Of a stretch of 64,000 bases of DNA, positions 17,924 to 25,022 are shown in pieces. How positions within the stretch are numbered: the stretch's first letter is position 1; each line of letters begins with the position of its first letter. Made by a program: the position numbers and the translations under genes. The stretch is taken from contig NZ_LGUF01000007.1 of assembly GCF_001274725.1 (NCBI RefSeq), positions 4,140,916 to 4,204,915 of the forward strand. Direction: 5' to 3'. Below the pieces are notes generated by a model, which saw only the letters and a program-made list of their open reading frames with translations, was not told the DNA's origin and did no database searches. The DNA comes from Sporosarcina globispora (GTDB lineage: Bacteria > Bacillota > Bacilli > Bacillales > Cytobacillaceae).

Positions 17924-18953
17924 TTATTCCACCTAGTTCTACGATTTTATTAAACTGACTTTTCCCTATAGAAAGTAGTCCCCAGCGATCATTCCTATTC
18001 AAGCCACAATCATCCGCTAATGTTCTTCTAATTAATTTCTTTTCCATTGCTAAATTATAAGTCATTTTCAACACGAATAGATTGTTTTTTATAAATAGAC
18101 TTCTTAATTCACTTTCTGTAAAAACACTATGTTTCTTACAGTAATCATAATACTCGTCAAAGTTTAAAAAGTCACTCTTTGTTTTAACCTCGTCTAGAAC
18201 ACAGATAGATGTTGCAACAGATCTATATTCTGCCGGTCCTTGATTGTCAGACATCCTGTAAATAACAATCCCATCACCTGGTTCTAATGACCTTGCCTGA
18301 GGCATAAAACATATATATACTTTATGAATGCTATTTGTATGAGAAACATCTTGAATTAAATCAAAACTTTCATTAGTTAATATTGAATCAGGAAATAATA
18401 GAGTATGGTATTCTGGCTTGATCCCTAACAAATAAGTCTTGTTATTCTTTATATTAACTAATGGATAGTCAAGTAATGGATCTCCTTTAATTATATCCAA
18501 GCTTTTGAAATATACGTTTTCTGTACCATTTTCTGTGTGTTTTACTGCATCACAAGTAAAACCATATTTCTCCAATAACTTAATTAGAATCTCGTGTTTT
18601 GGAAAAACAGTAACATACAACTCTTTAATACTGTTTACCACAGCATAGTCAATAGCTTTTTTTATAAATCTTTCACCTAGTTTTGTCCCACGAGAGTTAA
18701 TTTTTAAAGTTCCAATTTTAATTCTTTCCTTTTCTGGGTGCCTAGGCTCTATATTATTTAACTCTTCGTTCTCTATTTTAAGATACAAAAAAGCCTGTAT
18801 ACCATGCTCATTTTCATAGTAATAAGCTTTATTATTTTGTTTTTTTATAAACCATGCTTCAAATTCTTTATAATCTGATTTTAAAGAATCGAAGAAAGGA
18901 TCATCTAGGTTAATGTTTTTAAAAAAATCATACTTCAGAAAAGTTTTATCCAT
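17901..18953 (-). CDS. GNAT acetyltransferase fused to PUA/ASCH-like domain
   Basis: Residues 1-155 resemble a GNAT fold: strand IKIGTLKINSRG then the acetyl-CoA loop RGTKLGERF (88-96) and a helix, followed by the LLEKYGF motif. Residues about 165-265 look PUA/ASCH-like (YLLGIKPEYHTLLFP, GDGIVIYRM, SVATSICVLDEV), and 265-350 form a helical tail. Acetyltransferases joined to PUA-type domains can act on nucleosides or tRNA. The gene starts the AT-rich cassette and has its own upstream non-coding stretch of about 70 bases. Confidence 0.75.
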   Translation of the reverse strand: MDKTFLKYDFFKNINLDDPFFDSLKSDYKEFEAWFIKKQNNKAYYYENEHGIQAFLYLKIENEELNNIEPRHPEKERIKIGTLKINSRGTKLGERFIKKAIDYAVVNSIKELYVTVFPKHEILIKLLEKYGFTCDAVKHTENGTENVYFKSLDIIKGDPLLDYPLVNIKNNKTYLLGIKPEYHTLLFPDSILTNESFDLIQDVSHTNSIHKVYICFMPQARSLEPGDGIVIYRMSDNQGPAEYRSVATSICVLDEVKTKSDFLNFDEYYDYCKKHSVFTESELRSLFIKNNLFVLKMTYNLAMEKKLIRRTLADDCGLNRNDRWGLLSIGKSQFNKIVELGGINESFIID

Positions 18954-19024
18954 AAAAATACCCCCACAAATAGAATTATTATCATATATGAATTATTTTC
19001 TATATTTGTAGGAAAATTCCTTTA

Positions 19025-19237
19025 TTAAAATTCCTCTCCTTCATCAAATTTAACCCTTTTTACTTTTCCCTGATGTGTAATAATCTTCGTTTCCCCGTGA
19101 TCAGGCAACACAGTGAGCCGTGCCCTTCCATCACAAACCACAATAGCAAAACTTTCTTTTTGTTCCATTATATCGATTTCTAACCTGTTTGTCTTAGGGT
19201 TTATTTCAATTGTTTTGAGCCTGTCAGCTGCTTTCAT
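19025..19237 (-). CDS. xtrA: XtrA-like phage protein
   Basis: The 70-residue protein (EINPKTNRLEIDIMEQKES, then TKIITHQGKVKRVKFDEGE) closely follows the pattern of XtrA/YqaO proteins of PBSX and skin-type prophages. Their function is unknown; they lie near the boundary between early and late genes. The same position here, upstream of the ArpU-like regulator, supports the name. Confidence 0.8.
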   Translation of the reverse strand: MKAADRLKTIEINPKTNRLEIDIMEQKESFAIVVCDGRARLTVLPDHGETKIITHQGKVKRVKFDEGEEF

Positions 19238-19296
19238 TCAGATTCCCTCCCATTTTATAATTTGATTAGGCAGGTAAGGAGAAATACTGGCTTTTT

Positions 19297-19476
19297 TTAT
19301 TTTCCGTAACGAGCTTCTGTGCCTTTCTTGCTCCTCCATCTATAATCCGTACCTAGGTTCGCAAAAGTTGTATCGGACTTTTTCACATTCTTTGCTGGCC
19401 GGATAGGATGCTTTTTAATATAGGCAAGGCGCTCTTCCTCTGTCATTTTCCATTCGTGCACTTTACCGATCATCAT
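19297..19476 (-). CDS. Small hypothetical phage protein (59 aa)
   Basis: ATG 19476, preceded by AGAAGGAG at good spacing, opens a basic 59-residue protein (MMIGKVHEWKMTEEERLAY at the start, DYRWRSKKGTEARYGK at the end). It lies directly upstream of xtrA in the same direction. I do not recognise a function. Confidence 0.6.
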   Translation of the reverse strand: MMIGKVHEWKMTEEERLAYIKKHPIRPAKNVKKSDTTFANLGTDYRWRSKKGTEARYGK

Positions 19477-19594
19477 AAATCAACTCCTTCTATCTTTTGT
19501 TTCCTTTATTTTTGAAGACCCCATAGTTACGCAATTAATATTAAAGACTTATAAATCAATGTATAATTAAAATCAAAAAGGCTGGTGTTTTGTA

Positions 19595-19804
19595 ATGGCT
19601 ACTTATATGCAAATCCAAGAATATGTTAAAAAGACATATGGATATTCTGCAAAGTCTTGCTGGATAGCCCACATGAAAGAAGTTTGTGGACTAAAACCCA
19701 AAATGTCAGCAAGACGGTATTCTCCAGACTCACGAGTCCACCCCTGCCCAGAATCAAAACAAACGGACATAAAAGAAGCTTTTAAACATTTCAATATGAT
19801 TTAG
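19595..19804 (+). CDS. Conserved small protein (69 aa), unknown function
   Basis: The protein begins MATYMQIQEYVKKTYGYSAK and contains CWIAHMKEVCGL and HPCPES, a pattern I recall from a short conserved Firmicute family of unknown role. It is on + against the prophage operon and is closed by a perfect terminator hairpin, so it is an independent lysogenic or cargo gene. A TATAAT sequence at 19562-19567 may be its -10 box. Confidence 0.7.
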   Translation: MATYMQIQEYVKKTYGYSAKSCWIAHMKEVCGLKPKMSARRYSPDSRVHPCPESKQTDIKEAFKHFNMI

Positions 19805-19807
19805 ATT

Positions 19808-19842
19808 ATGATAGGAGGGGAAACTCTCCTATCATTTTGTTT
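19808..19842 (+). terminator. Terminator of the 69-aa gene
   Basis: ATGATAGGAG and CTCCTATCAT form a perfect 10-bp stem followed by TTTTGTTT. Confidence 0.9.
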
Positions 19843-19916
19843 CCCTAAATCTTCGAAATGTGCATTAAAAAGTTGGAAATGGTAAGATTAATTAAAATTT
19901 TTAAGGAGGATATTTT

Positions 19917-20117
19917 ATGGTTATCCAACCAAATATGTCATCTAAAGCAATTGTTGAAATTTGGGGAAATGCTAAGGATGTTTTTGTGAAATACAACGTT
20001 CCCATTTCGGAAGAAGCTTTAGCAACAACAGTTGAGACTCATATACTTGATTCTCTTCTAAAAGATTTAAACAGTATTGTTGGAAGTTCATCTGCTACTT
20101 GCATTGAAGGCGGCTGA
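19917..20117 (+). CDS. Small DUF1858/ScdA-N-like helical protein (66 aa)
   Basis: The order I-x-P-x-M...IVEIWGNAKDVFVKYNVPIS resembles the short helical domain DUF1858 and the N-terminus of ScdA/Ric proteins, but the Cys residues of the latter are mostly missing; only one Cys remains near the C-terminus. A strong AAGGAGG ribosome site precedes ATG 19917. It has its own terminator, so it is another independent + strand gene in the prophage. Confidence 0.6.
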   Translation: MVIQPNMSSKAIVEIWGNAKDVFVKYNVPISEEALATTVETHILDSLLKDLNSIVGSSSATCIEGG

Positions 20118-20132
20118 CAACTTCCACCCAAG

Positions 20133-20159
20133 AAGGAGTAGGTTACTCCTTTTATTTTT
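20133..20159 (+). terminator. Terminator of the 66-aa gene
   Basis: AAGGAGTA and TACTCCTT pair around GGT and are followed by TTATTTTTTT. Confidence 0.9.
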
Positions 20160-20219
20160 TTACTGCACAACATGTGTCAAGAATGCATAAAACAATTTAT
20201 ACTGGACAAACTATCAGGA

Positions 20220-20278
20220 CGAGCATGGCCGAACCCCTAACCCACATCCGCTATAATTTGGTCCTTGCTCGCATTTTT
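20220..20278 (+). ncRNA. Hairpin transcript candidate upstream of small membrane protein
   Basis: CGAGCATGG pairs with CCTTGCTCG over about 34 bases (one internal mismatch), followed by CATTTTT. The loop contains a TATAAT-like sequence (20251-20256). The structure looks like a terminator with a large loop, or a 5' leader attenuator for the 42-residue membrane protein that begins 14 bases later. Promoter evidence upstream is weak. Confidence 0.35.
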
Positions 20279-20291
20279 CTGAGGTGATAAC

Positions 20292-20420
20292 ATGCTACAG
20301 TGGATTGATGAATATACTTTTACAAATGTTTATTTCGTAACAACGATTCCATTTATACTGACTTTTCTTTGGCTAATAGCATTTGCATTAACTTTAATAG
20401 CTGAGAAAAAAAGCAAATGA
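20292..20420 (+). CDS. Small single-span membrane protein (42 aa)
   Basis: ATG 20292 follows a GAGGTGATAA ribosome site and opens MLQWIDEYTF, then one transmembrane segment (about residues 14-37) ending in basic AEKKSK. No homologue is recognised. It could be a lysogeny-expressed membrane peptide. Confidence 0.55.
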   Translation: MLQWIDEYTFTNVYFVTTIPFILTFLWLIAFALTLIAEKKSK

Positions 20421-20443
20421 AACTCGCTGCTTATTTAGATTCC

Positions 20444-20641
20444 TTAATCCTCTGGATAATTAACAATGGTTTGTGATTTCTCAACTTTGAGCAAATAAAC
20501 CTTACTTTCCCCCACATCTTCTTTTAAACCTTCTATTGCATCTTCATAATCTTTCTGTGCTTTTTCTCTTTGTTCATGAAAAATAATATCGCCAGATGCA
20601 GTGTCGTAAACCATCCACATTCCATATTCCTCCTTAATCAA
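20444..20641 (-). CDS. Hypothetical phage protein (65 aa)
   Basis: An acidic 65-residue protein (MIKEEYGMWMVYDTASGD start) with a helical centre rich in Glu and Lys. Such proteins are common in Bacillus phage early regions, but no function is known to me. It lies in line with the early - strand genes. Confidence 0.55.
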   Translation of the reverse strand: MIKEEYGMWMVYDTASGDIIFHEQREKAQKDYEDAIEGLKEDVGESKVYLLKVEKSQTIVNYPED

Positions 20642-20650
20642 TTCCTTTGC

Positions 20651-20791
20651 TTATTTTGTTTTAAAGTAAAAACTCGGCTTATATCCTTTAAAAAAAGGTG
20701 TCTTCTTGGAGTGAGTATTTCCGCAGCAAGGGCACTTCTTTTCATACTCTACATTGAAAGGATAACGACACAATTCACATTGCTTTATCAA
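20651..20791 (-). CDS. Small zinc-ribbon protein (46 aa)
   Basis: Two pairs of cysteines, CELCRYPF and KKCPCCGN, form a zinc-ribbon pattern. The preferred start is TTG 20791 with AAGGAGTG 9 bases before it; an in-frame ATG at 20812 would overlap the preceding gene. The protein probably binds nucleic acid or a partner protein. Confidence 0.6.
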   Translation of the reverse strand: MIKQCELCRYPFNVEYEKKCPCCGNTHSKKTPFFKGYKPSFYFKTK

Positions 20792-20792
20792 A

Positions 20793-21113
20793 TTAGGACA
20801 CTCCTTTTTCATTCCAGCCCCGGCCATCCAGCCATCTATCGATTCTTGCTACAAAGATATCCAATCCGCCGAGTATACCTTTTTGATCAACGTGGAGAGC
20901 ATATCCAGAGAAGTCTGGCCCCTGATAAGAGCAAACACCCTGGTACTTCTCATGCTTCTGAATCAGCAGCCGTTCCTTCCCTCTAAATAATTCCATCTCC
21001 TCGCCCTGTTTTAGATCGATGATTTGATCTTCCAAGGCGAAGGAGAATATGTCTAATTGTTTCATTTCCTCACCGTCCGGGAAACTTATTAATTCTGATG
21101 TTCTCACTTCCAC
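20793..21113 (-). CDS. Hypothetical phage protein (90-106 aa)
   Basis: The strongest protein-like text starts at MKQLDIFSFALEDQIIDLKQ (ATG 21065, 90 residues); an upstream GTG at 21113 would add 16 residues. The C-terminal half contains DIFVARIDRWLDGRGW. It may be a small beta-barrel protein of the phage early region. The start is uncertain because the ribosome site lies very close to ATG 21065. Confidence 0.55.
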   Translation of the reverse strand: MEVRTSELISFPDGEEMKQLDIFSFALEDQIIDLKQGEEMELFRGKERLLIQKHEKYQGVCSYQGPDFSGYALHVDQKGILGGLDIFVARIDRWLDGRGWNEKGVS

Positions 21114-21158
21114 TAAAAGGTATATAATTGGAATTAACCATGTTAATGGAGGTGTGTA

Positions 21159-21329
21159 ATGGGAAGATTTTTAACAGTTTTAATAACCCTCGGAAGTCTT
21201 ATTCTCATGTACTTTTTACAGTTTATTTTTCAGTCAGAGTTTCTCTCGATGATAATTGTTTTCACGTTATTAGCTGCTATTATCATCACTCTTCAAATAA
21301 AGATTCTAAAGTCTTTAAAAGACAAGTAG
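21159..21329 (+). CDS. Small two-span membrane protein (56 aa)
   Basis: ATG 21159, with GGAGGTGTGTA before it, opens a hydrophobic protein with two predicted membrane segments (about residues 4-23 and 29-48) and a Lys-rich end. It lies on + against the early operon and has a clear terminator, so it is likely an independent lysogenic gene. No function recognised. Confidence 0.6.
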   Translation: MGRFLTVLITLGSLILMYFLQFIFQSEFLSMIIVFTLLAAIIITLQIKILKSLKDK

Positions 21330-21331
21330 AC

Positions 21332-21360
21332 ATCTCTTCCTTTTTGAAGAGATTTTTTTA
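21332..21360 (+). terminator. Terminator of the 56-aa membrane protein gene
   Basis: ATCTCTTC and GAAGAGAT pair with a 6-base loop and are followed by seven T residues. Confidence 0.9.
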
Positions 21361-21382
21361 TGAAACATAATACAAAATCTGT

Positions 21383-21514
21383 TTATCCTTTCAGCACACC
21401 GGATTTTACAAATAAATTTCTCCAAGCCCTGGCTGTCCGTTCCTCTTCAACTTCCTTACGCCGTAGAGAAAGAGCCTTTCCTAATCTTCGTTTTTGCTTT
21501 CCTTTATTCTTCAA
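21383..21514 (-). CDS. Small basic phage protein (43 aa)
   Basis: TTG 21514, preceded by GAGGGTGA, opens a very basic protein (MKNKGKQKRRLGKALSLRRK) ending NLFVKSGVLKG. It follows the Cys-rich gene by 4 bases. The basic N-terminus suggests RNA or DNA binding. TTG start and short length limit confidence. Confidence 0.5.
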   Translation of the reverse strand: MKNKGKQKRRLGKALSLRRKEVEEERTARAWRNLFVKSGVLKG

Positions 21515-21518
21515 GGAA

Positions 21519-21683
21519 TCACCCTCTTATTTTAGGAATCTCAGATCCTCCGAGTTTTTTACAATCAGTCCCGAACTTGGATGAACATCTTCTAAATAAG
21601 GAGCAGCGTGCAGAGCACACTGCCCTTCTGGCCTCATCCTGTATCCACTTGGGGCGATCATCAGCGATGATGACATTTCCCAT
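21519..21683 (-). CDS. Small Cys-rich phage protein (54 aa)
   Basis: ATG 21683 overlaps the stop of the preceding gene as ATGA. Four cysteines (CSARCSLFRRC and later DCKK) suggest metal binding. The N-terminus contains ADDRPKWIQDEARRAV. Tight coupling to the preceding gene supports reality; function unknown. Confidence 0.6.
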   Translation of the reverse strand: MGNVIIADDRPKWIQDEARRAVCSARCSLFRRCSSKFGTDCKKLGGSEIPKIRG

Positions 21684-22390
21684 CAGGCGATAATGATTAT
21701 CTTCCCTGCTTCAATTTCTGTGGCCAGAGCTTCCTGAAGATAAGTTTTGATATTATTCATCGCATTTAGCTTCCAGGCTCCACCATCGGCTTCAAACAAT
21801 GCACACTGTGGGCCCTTTTGCATCCGGAAAATAAAATCTGATTCAGGCTGTTGGACCTCAACAAACGTTCTGTATGGGGCTAAAACAACTGGATTAGGAA
21901 CAAGTACATTCCCAACGGATGCAACCCCTGTTTTAGCAACTACCGACTGACTTACACCATCGTCTCCAACTGTCTGCACCGATTCCTCTTTGATATTGCC
22001 GACGACTTTCAGCATGATATCCCGATCTTCATTTTTCACAAATGCTGATTGAAGCTTAATGTTGAAATTTTCCGAATCATAATAGCGATCGAAGGTGAAG
22101 GACGGCAGCATTGCTGTTGCCTGGATATATTCATTTCTGTTTTCGTTAGAATTTAATGAGCTAAATGCTAACACCTCTGTAGGACTACTAACATGGACCA
22201 TCATGGTGTCCTGGACATCAAAACCTGATTTTAGGTATTCAACTAATCCGGAAAGACTTCTTACTTCCAAAGCACGTGCAGTAGCTTCCTTGAGAAGGTG
22301 AAGTTGCTGACTTGAGTAAACCTGCCCGTTTTCTTTAAACGTACTAACATTTCCAAGACCTACAATGTATTGAATCGCTTCTTTAATCAT
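21683..22390 (-). CDS. Conserved phage protein, weakly DUF2303-like (235 aa)
   Basis: The protein begins MIKEAIQYIVGLGNVSTF and has a central VEYLKSGFDVQDTMMVHVSS and a C-terminal KTYLQEALATEIEAG. The overall order faintly recalls DUF2303 (YfdQ-type) proteins, but I cannot confirm that. It lies directly after the gene often named replication terminator protein, as in several Bacillus phages, so it probably belongs to the replication/recombination block. Confidence 0.6.
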   Translation of the reverse strand: MIKEAIQYIVGLGNVSTFKENGQVYSSQQLHLLKEATARALEVRSLSGLVEYLKSGFDVQDTMMVHVSSPTEVLAFSSLNSNENRNEYIQATAMLPSFTFDRYYDSENFNIKLQSAFVKNEDRDIMLKVVGNIKEESVQTVGDDGVSQSVVAKTGVASVGNVLVPNPVVLAPYRTFVEVQQPESDFIFRMQKGPQCALFEADGGAWKLNAMNNIKTYLQEALATEIEAGKIIIIA

Positions 22391-22417
22391 TTATTATTCC
22401 TCCAATTTAATAGTTTT

Positions 22418-22789
22418 TTAGTTTTTAAAGTTAACAATTTTTGTTCCGCGATCATCCTGAATTTCACCAGTTTCAGTATCGTAATAGGTCTGACCCTTTA
22501 CGCCTGATTTCAATTCAGCACCGGTGATTTTACCTTGGCTATCCATATCCATAATCAGCTTGGCTTCAATTTGTTTGGCTGGAGCAAGCGTGCTTTTTGC
22601 TACCACGTTTGTTAATACGACATCCCGTTTATCATCAGCAGATAATGTAATAGTGAGTGTGAGCTTTCTGACTTTCTTTGCATCTGTATTTGGATCTGCA
22701 ATGTTTTCTAGAATTTTTTGAAGCTCCACATTGGCTCTTTCAGCAAGAGCTCCTTCTGCAAATGTGTTTAAATCAATGATTTTATTCAT
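22418..22789 (-). CDS. Phage 'replication terminator'-type protein (123 aa)
   Basis: From ATG 22789 (GGAGG before it) the protein reads MNKIIDLNTFAEGALAERAN, contains TDAKKVRKLTLTITL and KSGVKGQTYYDTETGE, and matches the short family that many Bacillus phage annotations label replication terminator protein. That name is inherited; a role in replication termination is not shown. The family is always near recombination genes, here directly after RusA, with which it overlaps by 8 bases. Confidence 0.75.
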   Translation of the reverse strand: MNKIIDLNTFAEGALAERANVELQKILENIADPNTDAKKVRKLTLTITLSADDKRDVVLTNVVAKSTLAPAKQIEAKLIMDMDSQGKITGAELKSGVKGQTYYDTETGEIQDDRGTKIVNFKN

Positions 22790-23210
22790 TTTGACTACCT
22801 CCAATTTCCTCAATAGTGATTTCAATTCGCGGATTCTCGCTGTACCACTTGCCAATATGTAGATCCACGACCTGGCTGTCATCTTTCCATATGACTGATT
22901 TCAATGCATCCTTAACACCTTTGACATAGTTATCAACATCCGGCTTAGTTAATGGCCTTAACTCACCCCTTTCAGCTGCTAATGCTTTTTTCTTACTGAA
23001 ACTCTTCAGAGAAGGTTTAAAAATTTCTACTTTCATGGATATGGGTCCAGTAATTAATTGGGATGGCCGGTGCTGGGAAGCTACGAGCTTCACATATTTT
23101 TTAAAGTCCTTGGACTTTGCGGGGTCATACATTCTTACCTGTCCATTGATTGTTGAAGCACGAGGGCGACCTTGTGCGACTGGTTCACCATAAACAGTGA
23201 ATGTTATCAT
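22782..23210 (-). CDS. rusA: RusA-family Holliday junction resolvase
   Basis: The 142-residue enzyme has the RusA features: N-terminal GEPVAQGRPRAS, then PDVDNYVKGVKDAL with Asp91 and Asp93, and WKDDSQV with Asp111; these match the three catalytic aspartates of RusA. It resolves branched DNA made during phage recombination and replication. It overlaps the dUTPase stop by one base. Confidence 0.93.
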   Translation of the reverse strand: MITFTVYGEPVAQGRPRASTINGQVRMYDPAKSKDFKKYVKLVASQHRPSQLITGPISMKVEIFKPSLKSFSKKKALAAERGELRPLTKPDVDNYVKGVKDALKSVIWKDDSQVVDLHIGKWYSENPRIEITIEEIGGSQNE

Positions 23211-23857
23211 CAGTAGCCCTCCTCTTGACGTTGCAGGTTAATTTGATGTTTTGAATGATATGCCTGTTCTATTTCTATCCAACTAAATCCAAGCATTTTT
23301 CCAAGACCAAGATACTGTGATACCAATTCCGAGTAGGTCATAACATCATAATCTCTGGAAAAATCAGCGATCTCTCTATACACTGTCTGAAACTGTTCAA
23401 TAATCGATTGTGTATCATCCGTGGTAATCCAGTAAGTGGGATAATCTTCATCGATCAGACATTCCTCTGACAGTTCTGAACCGATTTCTAGAATAAAGCT
23501 GAGCCCGTCCACATATTCTTCAAGGAGTGGGTTTCTTGTGCCGGAAAAACCTGAACAATCACAGTCCGGACAATCAATATATTCGTGATCTCCGTTCCCT
23601 TCTGCGTCCTCTTGTACCATTTCATAATTTAGATCACCTGTACCATTGCAGGCCGAACATTCAACATAAGCTTCAATTCTTGGCTTCCTGTCATTGCTCC
23701 AATGCTTCCAACTGCGCTGCTCATTTGCCAGTTCTCCCAGCTCCACTTGAAAGGCTAAGATTAATCCAGGTATTAGATCCTGCTCCTGCAAGTTGTGTTT
23801 ATTTATGATTTTTTCCCGAAGTAGAAGTTGCTTTTCAAACAGATTACTTAGATTCAT
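23210..23857 (-). CDS. All-alpha dUTPase with inserted zinc finger
   Basis: The N-terminal block QVELGELANE (37-46) and EEYVDGLSFILEIG (113-126) are the metal-binding helices of the dimeric MazG-like dUTPase family, which cleaves dUTP and keeps uracil out of phage DNA. Between them, at residues 67-103, lies an insertion with CSACNGTG and CPDCDCSG, a DnaJ-like zinc finger pattern. Start set at ATG 23857 (GGAGG 10 bases before) rather than the upstream TTG. The insertion is unusual for the family as I know it. Confidence 0.8.
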   Translation of the reverse strand: MNLSNLFEKQLLLREKIINKHNLQEQDLIPGLILAFQVELGELANEQRSWKHWSNDRKPRIEAYVECSACNGTGDLNYEMVQEDAEGNGDHEYIDCPDCDCSGFSGTRNPLLEEYVDGLSFILEIGSELSEECLIDEDYPTYWITTDDTQSIIEQFQTVYREIADFSRDYDVMTYSELVSQYLGLGKMLGFSWIEIEQAYHSKHQINLQRQEEGY

Positions 23858-23960
23858 ACAGCTCAAGCCTCCTTATTAGTTCAGCCTGCGCGGCGGTTTT
23901 CATTTCTGTGTATCTTGCAATGTATAGCAGCTGCCCTAAGCTCGCTTTACTATAGTCCAA
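23844..23960 (-). CDS. Small hypothetical phage protein (38 aa)
   Basis: The likely start is TTG 23960, with AGGAGG 8 bases before, giving MDYSKASLGQLLYIARYTEM followed by an alpha-helical end RRLELYESK. The pattern SLGQLLYIARY recurs in small phage and Bacillus proteins of unknown role. It overlaps the dUTPase gene start by 14 bases. Confidence 0.5.
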   Translation of the reverse strand: MDYSKASLGQLLYIARYTEMKTAAQAELIRRLELYESK

Positions 23961-24207
23961 GCAGCAGGCCTCCTTTTCTCTGCGAAATGCGATCACTTCT
24001 TGCAAGGTGCATAAGAGCCAGAATGATCTCATCCGGATCACGGTCAAAGTACTCGGCAATAAATTGGATGTCTAGACCCTTTTGCCACATTTCGGCCAAA
24101 TCTGCCAGCTCTGGTGCATCCCACAAAAAATTCAATTCCTCTAAAACTATCACTCTCTTTTTTCTTGAATCCCGGAGTTTATACTCCTTATAGGGTGAGT
24201 GACTCAT
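23950..24207 (-). CDS. Small HTH-like phage protein (85 aa)
   Basis: The protein has a helix-turn-helix-like segment GLDIQFIAEYFDRDPDEIIL (about residues 44-63), where a regulatory or DNA-binding role is plausible. It overlaps its upstream neighbour by 4 bases. No named family recognised. Confidence 0.6.
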   Translation of the reverse strand: MSHSPYKEYKLRDSRKKRVIVLEELNFLWDAPELADLAEMWQKGLDIQFIAEYFDRDPDEIILALMHLARSDRISQRKGGLLLGL

Positions 24208-24410
24208 TTTCTTGCCTCAAAATATTCCCTGCCAAAATGGCTCACGATCTTTTCCAATAACTTAGGACCGATGCCTGGCACTTTTTCCAAACCGTCGAAT
24301 TTAGAAGCAAATACAAGACAGGCGTTTTCTTGGCCCATATCAAATCCTTTTTTAAATCCAGTGTTATAACCTTCTTCTCTTGCTTTTTGTATGACGGGAT
24401 TCTTAGCCAT
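24204..24410 (-). CDS. Helix-hairpin-helix phage protein (68 aa)
   Basis: The C-terminal KVPGIGPKLLEKIVSHFG (about residues 46-63) is a helix-hairpin-helix motif that binds DNA without sequence specificity, as in many repair proteins. The N-terminus is helical (REEGYNTGFKKGFDMGQE). ATG 24410 has GGAG 7 bases before it; the longer frame upstream overlaps the next gene and is less likely. It may assist the phage recombination or repair proteins. Confidence 0.65.
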   Translation of the reverse strand: MAKNPVIQKAREEGYNTGFKKGFDMGQENACLVFASKFDGLEKVPGIGPKLLEKIVSHFGREYFEARK

Positions 24411-24615
24411 ACCTTTGCTCCAAATAACACTTTCGACAAATCTTTTCTTCTGTAGAATGGTTAGGCTCTTTGCATTTATTGCAAATTTCAGAAAGGGTTT
24501 TCCAGGTATATTTACAGGTGTCACAGCCCAGTGTGATAATTCCTTTATGATGTCCGATGGTTTCTCCTTTGGTATGACACTTCGGACAATCAGACACTAT
24601 TTTTGCGTCGCTCAA
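24403..24615 (-). CDS. Zinc-ribbon phage protein (70 aa)
   Basis: Four CxxC pairs (CPKC, CDTC, CNKC, CRKC) in 70 residues predict two zinc ribbons. TTG 24615 has AAAGGAG 8 bases before it; an ATG at 24639 would overlap the upstream gene by 10 bases. Double zinc ribbons of this kind in phages usually bind nucleic acid or RNA polymerase. Function here is unknown. Confidence 0.6.
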   Translation of the reverse strand: MSDAKIVSDCPKCHTKGETIGHHKGIITLGCDTCKYTWKTLSEICNKCKEPNHSTEEKICRKCYLEQRYG

Positions 24616-24629
24616 AAATGCCACTCCTT

Positions 24630-24833
24630 TCAGAACCATTTTTCTTCTGAGTTGTCAGCATCCACTTCTCGAAATGATGCCAGAACATACTCATACTTGA
24701 GTTCTTCATAGGTGAGTTGATCAAGAGGGATTCCTTGCTGACTTACTGTGATGCCCATTTTTTGCAATCTCTCCAAGATAAAATTGTGCTTCAACCGTTT
24801 TTCAGCTACTGCAGCTTTATAAAGAATCCCCAA
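24630..24833 (-). CDS. FbpA-like (Fur-regulated basic protein) homologue
   Basis: The order MGILYKAAVAEKRLKHNFIL...KMGI...LDQLTYEELKYEY matches the FbpA family of Bacillus: basic helix, MGI, then LT-x-x-EL-x-x-EY. Host FbpA is an iron-starvation protein thought to act with the sRNA FsrA. A phage-borne copy in the early operon may modulate an sRNA system or an unrelated partner. Family match good, role inferred. Confidence 0.6.
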   Translation of the reverse strand: MGILYKAAVAEKRLKHNFILERLQKMGITVSQQGIPLDQLTYEELKYEYVLASFREVDADNSEEKWF

Positions 24834-24845
24834 CCCCTACACTCC

Positions 24846-25007
24846 TTAAGTGGCTTTCAATAAAGCCTCATATTTTTGTTTGGTTAAATCTAATTCTTTC
24901 TCCAGTGCGATCTTTTCTTTTGCCTGGCCGATCAGCCAGTTAATATCATCAATCTCCATGCGGCCTTTACCAAAGGCTTTTTCAATTCGCTGTAATCGTT
25001 CGTTCAT
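24846..25007 (-). CDS. Small coiled-coil phage protein (53 aa)
   Basis: ATG 25007 follows AGAAAGGAG and opens a helical protein (MNERLQRIEKAFGKGRMEID) with charged heptads to the end. It fills the space between the replisome organizer and FbpA-like genes. Function unknown. Confidence 0.6.
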   Translation of the reverse strand: MNERLQRIEKAFGKGRMEIDDINWLIGQAKEKIALEKELDLTKQKYEALLKAT

Positions 25008-25022
25008 GATGTGGACTCCTTT

